DNA of 64,000 bases, taken from the NCBI GenBank assembly GCA_946902875.1, contig OX336348.1, positions 16,269,741 to 16,333,740 on the forward strand, written 5' to 3'. Position 1 is the first letter of the stretch. Every line of letters begins with the position of its first letter. This document shows positions 9,523 to 19,374 of this stretch, piece after piece. Under the pieces are notes generated by a model. That model did no database searches. It saw nothing but the letters and a program-made list of their open reading frames with translations, and was not told where the DNA came from. The translations under genes were made by a program, and so were the position numbers. The DNA comes from Nematopogon swammerdamellus (Eukaryota; Arthropoda; Insecta; Lepidoptera; Adelidae).

Positions 9523-10512
9523 ATGTCAACTGACATAGTACAAGTATCGGATTCAGACTCCTACTCAGATTCAGAGTCGGATCCAATCATGTCGTCTGAA
9601 AAGGTACCCCTGAACGTCTTAATTAAATTCATCAAGCCTTTCAACGGCGATAGGGCTAGCCTGCCCGCCTTCTTAACCAACTGCGATAATGCAGTTGAGT
9701 TAGCCAACTCCGACCAGAAAATAACACTCTTCAAGTATATATTATCCCAATTGGAAGGAAAGGCTCAGGCAGCCACCTCCCTCCGAGTGTTCGACTCGTG
9801 GGACGAGGTTAGGGTGTTTCTCCGATCCACATTCGGCGAACAAAAACATCACTCTCATCTGCTGGCTGACTTGCAAGCCTGCAGACAGCAAACATTCGAG
9901 AATGTGACCCAGTTCGCAATGCGGGTCGAAGGGTGCTTGACTCGCATCCAATCGGACCTTCACCACAGCGTCACCCAAAAGAATGAACTCATAGGTCGCG
10001 TAGCCGAAATCGAAGAGCTCGCACTAAATACATTCATCTTAGGGGTAAACCCCCATATATCTATTATTCTTAGGTGCAGAAACCCGAAATCCCTCAGTGA
10101 AGCAACCAGCCTAGCGATTCAAGAAGAAAAAATTGTAAATCTAAAAAGGGACATCGCGAATAATCGGTCCCCGAGTATTAACCCACAAACACACAATCGT
10201 GCCCCAAATTTTCAACCACGCTATAATAATAACATGCACAATTTCTATTCGAACAACTACAACGCGCAGCCGTCCTCCAACAAAGTATTATGCAGATATT
10301 GTAAAAATATCGGTCACACTATCGAACAGTGCCGCAAACGCGCTTATAACAATCGAAATGCAAACTCGACACGTGGCAACTCAAACGGCCCGCCGCCGCG
10401 GTCGATTCCGCAAAATCAACAATACTCAGGTTACAAGCCACCACCGCCTCGAGTACATTACGCTACGGACGATGGAAATTCCCAGAATGATAATGATTAC
10501 GATTTAAACTGA
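9523..10512 (+). CDS. gag: gag polyprotein of the errantivirus-like element
   Basis: A 329-residue structural protein that would form virus-like particles and package RNA. The start at 9523 follows the leader; residues 1-25 are Ser/Asp-rich, then a capsid-like region occupies about 30-210 (FIKPFNGDRASLPAFLTNC, typical of the Ty3/Gypsy gag start). Asn/Pro-rich sequence leads to one CCHC zinc knuckle, C-x2-C-x4-H-x4-C, at residues 257-270, and the tail is rich in Asn, Pro and Arg. The frame ends in TGA at 10510-10512, preceded immediately by a T TTA AAC slippery site that would shift ribosomes into pol. The frame is intact. Confidence 0.9.
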   Translation: MSTDIVQVSDSDSYSDSESDPIMSSEKVPLNVLIKFIKPFNGDRASLPAFLTNCDNAVELANSDQKITLFKYILSQLEGKAQAATSLRVFDSWDEVRVFLRSTFGEQKHHSHLLADLQACRQQTFENVTQFAMRVEGCLTRIQSDLHHSVTQKNELIGRVAEIEELALNTFILGVNPHISIILRCRNPKSLSEATSLAIQEEKIVNLKRDIANNRSPSINPQTHNRAPNFQPRYNNNMHNFYSNNYNAQPSSNKVLCRYCKNIGHTIEQCRKRAYNNRNANSTRGNSNGPPPRSIPQNQQYSGYKPPPPRVHYATDDGNSQNDNDYDLN

Positions 10513-13500
10513 AAACAATTCCGCAACCGTGCCTCTCGGAATTCGAATTCGCAAATGGCACCTCTTTAGAATTAAATCATAACCTTAAGCCTTACGCAAA
10601 TCCAAATAATATTGAGCGTTCTAATTTTAATAATACTACTATATCTGCTAGATCTAATCATTCTAATTCGTCTCTGAATCCTAATTGTAATGCCAAGTCC
10701 GTACTAAATCCTAAATCTTCAAGTTCGAATAATATTAAGTATACTAGTTCCACTGAGTCTTCTAAATCTAAGAAACCTATTATATCTACTAAGTCTAGTT
10801 CATCACTGAGTCCTAATTATAATTCTACGTCCTTGCTAAACTCTGAGGTTACCAGTTCCGCAGAATTTAATAATGTTAAATATAATAATTCAAATTTTAC
10901 CAACCCTGCTACATCTGCTACATCTAAATCATCGTCGAATCATAATTACAACGCCAAATCTTTATTAAATCTTAAGGTTACTAGTCCTACTACCTCCACT
11001 GAATCTACTAAATCTGCCAAATCCACTGTATCTGCAAAATGCAATGATCCTACTAATTCAAAACAAAAGAAAAAATATAAATCCGTGTCTACAGACACCC
11101 ATGACCTCGCGAACTACTCCAAACAAGAAAACGAAACAATCACTGAATCCAGGTCCATCACATCGCTGAAGCCAACTTCATCAGAAATTTACGAAATCTC
11201 GCCACTAAACAAAATTCATCTGCCTCATATATTCGTCCAGACTCAAGTATCTAGCCAGCCTCTCAACTTCCTAGTGGACACCGGCGCCTCTGTCTGTCTA
11301 ATCAAACAAAGCTCTATGGAAATGATGCCAACCCTTGGCGATGCCAGATTGAAGATAAAGGGCATTGAAAATTCGGACAAACCTTGTGAGACCCTAGGCG
11401 ACTTCGACCTAAACCTGCACCTACCAATCAATACCATATCTTTTCCATTTCATGTTATGGCTCTACCCGCTCTCCAATACGATGGAATAATTGGAAACAA
11501 TTTATTAAAACCACTGGAAGCCACTATCGACTATCAATCGGAAACGCTCACCATCCGAGAAAATACTATTCCATTAAATTTTAACAAACCGATGTACACT
11601 CTATCTCCTCGATCAGAAACATTCATCGAGTGCGCAGTAAACAACCCCGAAATTCTAACGGGTCTAATCCTTGATCACAACTTCCATGAAGATGTTAAAA
11701 TCGCTAATTGTATAGTAAAAGTAAAACATAATAATCACGTGAACATTTCCGTTTTAAATATATCTCCACACGAAATTATCTTAAAGGACCCAAGGGTCAC
11801 CTTAATCCCTATTTACGAAATCCTAGAGCCAACCAAAGAACAAGTACTTAATTTCAACTTCCAAAACTCTGCTTCTATGCCAAAATCTACTATTTCCCAA
11901 AGAGAAAATTTAATTCTCAAATCTATTCCTATGAAACACCTCAATAATGAAGAATACGAACTCCTAAAAAATCTATGCTTTAGTTACCCGGATATATTTC
12001 ACCTTGACGGTGACATTCTTACTTCTACCTCAGCTGTCCAACACGAAATCAAAACAAAAACGGACCAGCCCATCAACACAAAGACCTATCGTTACCCAGA
12101 AATTCATAAGGAAGAAGTCAACAATCAAATCTCTAAAATGTTAAAACAAGGTATCATCGAACATTCCAACTCGCCGTATTCTTCCCCAATATAGGTGGTT
12201 CCGAAAAAACTAGATAACTCTGGAAAACGTAAATGGCGCATAGTGATCGATTATCGTAAACTCAACGATATCACAATCGGCGATACCTATCCTATTCCCA
12301 ATATAGTGGAAATTCTAGATCAGCTTGGCAACTCAAAATATTTTACAACCTTGGACCTGGCTTCCGGTTTTCATCAAGTCGAAATGTCCCCAGAGGACGC
12401 CCCAAAGACCGCGTTCACTGTCCCTAACGGCCATTACCACTTTAAACGCATGGCGTTCGGATTAAAGAACAGCCCTATCACATTTTCCCGATTAATGGGA
12501 ACGGTCCTATCCGGTCTACAAGGAATCCACTGTTTTGTGTACCTTGACGACATTGTCATATACTCACACGACCTCAAAACCCATTTAGAAAAACTTCACC
12601 TAGTCTTCGACCGCCTTCGACAATACAATCTCAAACTCCAACCAGATAAATGCGAGTTCCTCCGTAAGGAGGTTGCTTATCTAGGTCATATGATTTCCGA
12701 CAAGGGCGTCACTCCAAATCCCGAAAAGGTCAGATGTGTATTAGATTTCCCAGCGCCCAAAAACCCAAAACAAGTCAAAAGCTTTTTAGGCCTTATTGGC
12801 TATTACCGTCGCTTCATTAAGGATTTTTCACGAATTACCAAACCTCTTACTTCGCTCCTTCGAAAGGACGCACCCTTCTTATGGGAACAAACTCAACAAA
12901 ATTCCTTCGATAACCTCAAAGAACTTCTAACCAGCGCTCCTATTCTCCAATATCCAGACTTTTCAAAACCTTTCGTATTAACCACAGATGCCAGTAAATA
13001 CGCGTGCGGAGCTGTGCTCTCCCAAGGTGAGATAGGTAAAGATCTTCCGATAGCTTATGCGTCACGCACATTCAACAGTGCCGAGGGTAATTACTCTACA
13101 ACTGAACAAGAACTAGTCGCAATAATGTTCGGCGTGAAAACCTTCCGACCCTACTTGTACGGTAGGAAGTTCAAAATAATTACCGACCATCGTCCCCTAA
13201 CTTGGTTGTTCAATGTCAAGGACCCTGGAAGCAAGTTAGTCCGCTGGCGCCTTAAGCTAGAAGAATACGAATATGAGATAGTTTACAAACCAGGGAAAAT
13301 AAATTCTAACGCTGACGCTCTCTCTCGAATACCGATTCATGCTACCGAAGACGAAACCTCACCTCAACGTAATCCGAACGACTCCTACGCTGATTTTATA
13401 AGGTCAATTCGAAACTCTGAAATCGAATACGATACTGAAGTAGAAGAACACAACCAAAACCTATTGAAGACACATTGCAAGTTCGTCCTATATCCGACAG

Positions 13501-14915
13501 CTCTTGACCTAGATGACTCCATCCCATTTTGCAAGGAAATTATCGACCTATCTACAAACGATCCCAATTTTAGAGAAACCGAAAGAGAACAGAATACCTA
13601 CTCAATCACTTCAAACGATAAACAATATTTCGTCCACTTATTTCTCCGTGTCCACCACTACGAAGAAATGTCCTACAAAGATATCTTCCAAGTGTTATCA
13701 AATTTCCGAGATTGTTTCGTAATAGTAAACAGCGAAATAAAAGAAATAGCTATTTCAGACTTTAAAGATCCTTACTGTCGCTTACTATACCCTAAAATCT
13801 ATAACATGCTTACTCACATTTTCCACGGTACTGGAATAAAGATTCACCTATACCGCAATCAAATTATCTACCCCCTACCAGCAGAAGTGCCGACCATTCT
13901 TAGAGATAATCACGACTCACCCATCGCGGGACATCCAGGCTCAAATCGAATGTACAACCGATTAAAAGACTCATATTTCTGGAAAGGAATGAAAAGGGAC
14001 ATAGAAACCTATGTAGAGAAATGCCGCCCATGCCAAGTCAACAAGCCCCTTAGGCAGACAAACCGACCCCCTATGGAGATTACTTCTACCTCCACAAAAC
14101 CATTTGAAAGGATCGCCCTAGACATCGTCGGTCCTCTACCATTATCAGGCCAATACAAATTTAAGTATATTCTCACTCTACAGGATGATTTAACTAAATA
14201 TTCTACCGCTTACCCTCTAATTGCTATTTCTTCCGAACAAATATCCATTCAACTCATCCATTTCATATCTCTCTTTGGTATACCAAAGGCAGTTCTAACA
14301 GACAACGGCTCTTATTTCATTTCAGACGTTTTTAAAACTATATGTAAATTCTTCAAGATAAAAAACCTATTTGCTTCTCCATTCCATCCTCAGACCAACG
14401 GAGCCCTTGAGAGGTCACATTCCACTATGAAGTCCTATTTGAAATCATTCGTAAACGAAAACCGCAACAATTGGCATGAATATCTGCACACCGCTATCCT
14501 CGCATATAACACGAATGTACATAGCACAACTCAATACTCACCATACGAGCTCGTCTTCGGCGTAAAGCCCTATATTCCAAACTCACTCTTTAGTTACGAC
14601 CCAAATCTTACCTACCCTGAATATATTCGTTCACTAAAATACAAAATGAATTTTAGCCGACAAAAGGCCCTAGAACACGTCGCCCAAAGTAAGCAAAGGT
14701 CAAAGGACCTCTATGACCGACATTCCCGCGAAATTAAATACAAATCTGGAGAGTTCGTATATCTAAAAAACCACGCCAGACAAGGCAAATCGTTAGAACC
14801 AATTTGGAAAGGGCCATTTAAAATAATAAAGTTAAACGGAAGGAACACCGCTACCCTACAGATAGGTCATAGACAGATACGTCACCACTTCGATCAAATG
14901 AAGCCAGCTCATTAA
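10497..14915 (+). CDS. pol: pol polyprotein (protease, RT, RNase H, integrase) with one internal amber codon
   Basis: Open in the -1 frame from 10497. About 230 residues are low-complexity Ser/Asn/Thr. An aspartic protease follows (FLVDTGASVCLI, about 11265-11300). The reverse transcriptase begins near 12060; TAG at 12192-12194 interrupts a region where relatives usually have Trp, and the frame then continues to 14915 (the GTG at 12195 is not a real start). RT motifs include LDLASGFHQVEM, AFGLKNSP and the catalytic YLDD (about 12540-12550). RNase H is at about 12985-13200 (TDASKYACGAVL, TTEQELVAI). The integrase has an H2C2 finger at 13905-14035 (CRPCQ) and DDE motifs near LDIVGP, LTDNGS and GALERSH. 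No chromodomain is seen. Apart from the amber codon the frame is intact; readthrough or a recent null mutation are both possible. Confidence 0.92.
10503..10509 (+). promoter_or_regulatory. -1 ribosomal frameshift site T TTA AAC before gag stop
   Basis: In the gag frame the codons are TTA AAC TGA, with T before them, so the heptamer fits X XXY YYZ exactly. The -1 frame is closed by stops at 10488-10496 and opens from 10497, so the overlap is only about 16 nt and centres on this heptamer. Slippage here gives the gag-pol fusion. Confidence 0.8.
12192..12194 (+). other. In-frame amber codon within pol
   Basis: TAG followed by GTG splits an otherwise continuous pol frame at the start of the reverse transcriptase, between SSPI and VVPKKLD. 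A single base change from a Trp codon would explain it. Confidence 0.85.
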
Positions 14916-15056
14916 TTAGTTATAATGTTCAACCATCTTACTTAATAACATCCATACTAATATTATAAATTCGAAAGTAACTCTGTTGTCTGTCTGCCTG
15001 TCTGTCTGTTACCTTTTCACGCCTGCACCGCTGAACAGATTTCGATAAAATATTGC

Positions 15057-15553
15057 ACGGGGATGAATTGCATCCCGAGGACGGACATAGGCTACTTTTT
15101 GTCTCAAAAAACAACCCTTAAGGGGGTGAAATAGGGGATGAAAGTTTGTATGGGGAACTCAGCATTTGTTAAGTTAGGGATATGACAATTTATATTTGGG
15201 CTTTTGGTATGAAATAAAGAATTACGTGTTTCAGCGTTTTTGCTAAATCAACCCTTAAATTAAAATAGGGGTTGATTTCAAAATTAGATTTTAGGATTTT
15301 ATGAAATTTTGTACGGAGCTGAATTGCATCCTGAGGAAGAACATAGGCTACCTTTTGTCTCAAAAAAACAACCCTTAACGGAGTGAAATAGGGGATGAAA
15401 GAATGTATGGGGAACCCATCATTTCTCAAGTTAGGGATATGAAAATTCATATTTAGGCTTTTGGTATAAAATAAAGAATTACGTGTTTCAGCGTTTTTGC
15501 TAAATCAACCCTTAAATTAAAATAGGGGATGATTTCAAAATTAGGTTTTAGGA
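15057..15553. repeat. ~254 bp tandem duplication in Helitron 1
   Basis: Two diverged tandem copies (about 15057-15305 and 15310-15553) share GATGAATTGCATCC / GCTGAATTGCATCC, AAATAGGGGATGAAAG, and GAATTACGTGTTTCAGCG. I estimate near 90 percent identity by eye. Confidence 0.7.
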
Positions 15554-15599
15554 TTATAAATGATTTTAAATAATTTTATTCATACTGGGGGTGGTTTTG

Positions 15600-16194
15600 A
15601 ATAGTGGGGTTGAGGTACGGGGGAGGAGTCCGCGGGGAGAGGGGAAGGGAGGATAATTTAATCTCTATCTTCTTTTCTCTATCTCTACTTCTTATAAAAG
15701 GAAACGTCTGTTTGCATGTATGTATGTATGTTTGAGGTAAACTCGGAACCACTTAACAGATTTTTATGCGGTTTACACCAATGTAAAGAGTAGTTCTTCA
15801 GGCTCACTATAGTAGGCTATATACCATAAAGTTAAATAGCCTTAGGGTTGAGCAGTATCAAAGAAAACGGAATTTAGTGTCGAATGTTCGTAATATATGG
15901 CGTTAGCAGTTCTGTTGCGTTGCGTTGGTGTAGTGTAGATGGATGCTTTTGGTAGAAGATACGAGTAGAATAAAGAGTAGATATCTATACTTATAAAATT
16001 GTTTGTCCTGACTGCTCTATTAACGCACAGCTGAAACTACTAAGCCTAGAAAGCTGAAATTTGGAACATAGGTTTATTTCATAACGTAAGAATCCGTTAA
16101 GGATCTTTTGGAAATTACAACTTTAAGGGGGGAAATGGGGACGACGACTTTGTATGAAAGTTTTTGATTTTTTTTATGTAATATTATGGTCTTA
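15600..16194 (+). other. Noncoding part of Helitron 1 between duplication and array
   Basis: G-rich and pyrimidine-rich stretches (about 15600-15690) and phrases such as AACCACTTAACAGATTTTTATG and AGCTGAAATTTGGAACATAG in short form are typical of moth Helitron bodies. No coding sequence. Confidence 0.5.
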
Positions 16195-19180
16195 TGGTCT
16201 TCCTGAACGTAGCTCGGCCTTCGGCCTCGCCCTTAATTACTTACATTCTTAGATAAGGTTTATCGCCTTCCTGAACGCAGCTCGGCCTTCGGCCTCGCCC
16301 TCAGTTACTTACTATCTTCGAGAAGGTTCATGGTCTTTCTGAATGCAGCTCTGCCTTCGGCCTCGACCTTAATTACTTACTTTCTTCGAGAACGTTTATA
16401 GTCTTCCTGAACGCCGCTCGGCCTTCGGCCTCGCCCTCAGTTACTTACTTTCTTCGAGAAGGTTTATAGTCTTCCTGAACGAAGCTCGGCCTTCGGCCTC
16501 GCCCTCAGTTACTTACTTTCTTCGAGAAGGTTTATGGTCTTCCTGAACGTAGCTCGGCCTTCGGCCTCGCCCTTAATTACTTACTTTCTTAGATAAGGTT
16601 TATCGTCTTCCTGAACGCAGCTCGGCCTTCGGCCTCGCCCTTTGTTACTTACATTCTTTGAGAAGGTTTATGGTCTTCCTGAACGTAGCTCGGCCTTCGG
16701 CCTCGCTTTCAGTTACTTACTTTCTTCGAGAAGGTTTATAGTCTTTCTGAATGCAGCTCGGCCTTCGGCCTCGCCCTTAGTTACATACTTTCTTCGATAA
16801 GGTTTATAGTCTTCCTGAACGCAGCTCGGCCTTCGGCCTCGCCCTTAATTACTTACTTTCTTCGAGAAGGTTTATAGTTTTTCTGAACGCAGCTCGGCCT
16901 TCGGCCTCGCCATTAGTTACATACTTTCTTAGATAAGGTTTATCGCCTTCCTGAACGCAGCTCGGCCTTCGGCCTCGCCCTCAGTTACTTACTGTCTTCG
17001 TGAAGGTTCATGGTCTTTCTGAACGCAGCTCGGCCTTCGGCCTCGCCCTTAGTTACTTACTTTCTTCGATAAGGTTTATAGTCTTCCTGAACGCAGCTCG
17101 GCCTTCGGCCTCGCCCTCAGTTACTTACTGTCTTCGAGAAGGTTCATGGTCTTCCTGAACGCAGCTCGGCCTTCGGCCTCGCCGTTAGTTACTTACTTAC
17201 TTTGAGAAGGTTTATAGTCTTTCTGAACGCAGGTCGGTATTCTGCCTCGCCCTCAGTTACTTACTTTTTCGAGAAGGTTCATGGTCTTCCTGAACGCAGC
17301 TCGGCATTCGGCCTCGCCCTTAGTTACTTACTTACTTCGAGAAGGTTTATAGTCTTTCTGAACGCAGGTCAGTATTCTGCCTCGCCCTCAGTTACTTACT
17401 TTTTCGAGAAGGTTTATCGTCTTCCTGAACGCTGCTCGGCCTTCGGCCTCGCCCTCAGTTACTTAATTTCTTCCAGAAGGTTTATAGTCTTCCTGAACGC
17501 AGCTCGGCCTTCGGCCTCGCCCTCAGTTACTTACTTCCCTCGAGAAGGTTTACGGTCTTCCTGAACGTAGCTCGGCCTTCGGCCTCGCCCTTAATTACTT
17601 ACTTTCTTAGATAAGGTTTATCGTCTTCCTGAACGCAGCTCGGCCTTTGGCCTCGCCCTTTGTTACTTACTTTCTTTGAGAAGGTTTATGGTCTTCCTGA
17701 ACGTAGCTCGGCCTTCGGCCTCGCTTTCAGTTACTTACTTTCTTTGAGAAGGTTTATAGTCTTTCTCAATGCAGCTCGGCCTTCGGCCTCGCCCTTAGTT
17801 AGAAACTTTCTTCGATAAGGTTTATAGTCTTCCTAAACGCAGCTCGGCCTTCGGCCTCGCCCTTTATTACTTACTTTCTTTGAGAAAGTTTATAGTCTTT
17901 CTGAACGCAGCTCGGCCTTCGGCCTTGCCCTTAGTTACTTACTTTCTTTGAGAAGGTTTATGGTATTCCTGAACGTAGCTCGGCCTTCGGCCTCGCTTTC
18001 AGTTACTTACTTTCTTCGAGAAGGTGTATAGTTTTTCTGAATGCAGCTCGGCCTTCGGCCTCGCCCTTAGTTACATACTTTCTTAGATAAGGTTTATCGC
18101 CTTCCTGAACGCAGCTCGGCCTTCGGCCTCGCCCTTAATTACTTACTTTCTTCGAGAAGGTTTATAGTCTTCCTGAAGGAAGCTCGGCCTTCGGCCTCGC
18201 CTTCAGTTACTTACTTTCTTCGAGAAGGTTTATGGTCTTCCTGAACGTTGCTCGGCCTTCGGCCTCGCCCTTAATTACTTACTTTCTTAGATAAGGTTTA
18301 TCGTCTTCCTGAACGCAGCTCGGCCTTCGGCTTCGCCCTTTGTTACTTACTTTCTTTGAGAAGGTTTATGGTCTTCCTGAACGTAGCTCGGCCTTCGGCC
18401 TTGCTTTCAGTTACTTACTTTCTTCGAGAAGGTTTATAGTCTTTCTGAATGCAGCTCGGCCTTCGGCCTCGCCCTTAGTTACATACTTTCTTCGATAAGG
18501 TTTATAGTCTTCCTGAACGCAGCTCGGCCTTCGGCCTCGCCCTTAATTACTTACTTTCTTTGAGAAAGTTTATAGTCTTCCTGAACGCAGCTCGGCCTTC
18601 GGCCTTGCCCTTAGTTACTTACTTTCTTTGAGAAGGTTTATGGTATTGCTGAACGTAGCTCGGCCTTCGGCCTCGCTTTCAGTTACTTACTTTCTTCGAG
18701 AAGGTTTATAGTTTTCTGAACGCAGCTCGGCCTTTGGCCTCGCCCTTAGTTACATACTTTCTTAGATAAGGTTTATCACCTTCCTGAACGCAGGTCGGCC
18801 TTCTGCCTCGCCCTCAGTTACTTACTGTCTTCGTGAAGGTTCATGGTCTTTCTGAACGCAGCTCGGCCTTCGGCCTCGCCCTTAGTTACTTACTTTCTTC
18901 GATAAGGTTTATAGTCTTCCTGAACGCAGCTCGGCCTTCGGCCTCGCCCTCAGTTACTTACTGTCTTCGAGAAGGTTCATGGTCTTCCTGAACGCAGCTC
19001 GGCCTTCGGCCTCGCCGTTAGTTACTTACTTTATTTGACAAGGTTTATTGTTTACCTTAACGCAGCTTGCCTTCGGCCTCGCCCTTACTCGTACTTACTT
19101 TCTTAGATATAGTTTATCGACTTCCTGAACGCAGCTCGGCCTTCGGCCTCGCCCATAGTTACTTACTGTCTTCTTTGAAA
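16195..19180 (+). repeat. Tandem array of ~44 copies of a ~68 bp GC-hairpin unit in Helitron 1
   Basis: The unit reads roughly AGTTACTTACTTTCTTCGAG, AAGGTTTATAGTCTTCCTGA, ACGCAGCTCGGCCTTCGGCC, TCGCCCTT. Copies differ at a few positions, notably ACGCAG/ACGTAG, CTTCGAG/CTTAGAT and the CCC(T/A) joint, giving visible sub-types that recur in blocks. The GGCC-TTC-GGCC core can fold into a short stem. Short open frames here are a by-product of unit periodicity. The same unit occurs in Helitron 2. Confidence 0.9.
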
Positions 19181-19360
19181 TACGAATTTCACGCGAGCGG
19201 AGCCGCGGGCTCAGCTAGTTACATATAAATCAGAATACCCGCCACTTCGCTATCGCTCGACACACGTGCCGTGTCACGTTACATCTCATTGTTCTAAGAA
19301 AATAATAAAAGCAACCTTGAAACCCTGTACAGCTGGTACCTTGACCTACATTAAATCCCA

Positions 19361-19370
19361 TTTCTTACAG
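19361..19370 (+). promoter_or_regulatory. Candidate splice acceptor for env
   Basis: TTTCTTACAG|G lies 4 nt before the first env ATG and has a pyrimidine tract, matching an acceptor. It is the expected partner of the donor at 9441. Confidence 0.55.
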
Positions 19371-19374
19371 GTTG

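Larger units (their letters stand above)
14951..19218 (+). mobile_element. Helitron (non-autonomous) inserted between pol and env
   Basis: Starts TCCATACTAATATTATAAA after an A at 14950 and ends in a hairpin (GAGCC-GCG-GGCTC) followed by AGCTAG, with T at 19219. TC start, 3' hairpin, CTAG end and insertion between A and T are the hallmarks of Helitrons; there is no target duplication. No Rep/helicase coding is visible, so it is non-autonomous. It carries a ~254 bp tandem duplication near its left end and about 44 copies of a 68 bp unit. A second Helitron-like start (TCTATACTTATAAAATTG after A) at 15984 means the right part may be a younger or recombined unit of 3.2 kb. Confidence 0.88.

Noticed and set aside
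17202..17564. A 120-residue protein in the Helitron array
   Set aside because: Translation is three copies of the 68 bp repeat unit.
16195..19180. CRISPR-like array
   Set aside because: Whole units repeat without unique spacers; the genome is eukaryotic and the array lies in a Helitron.
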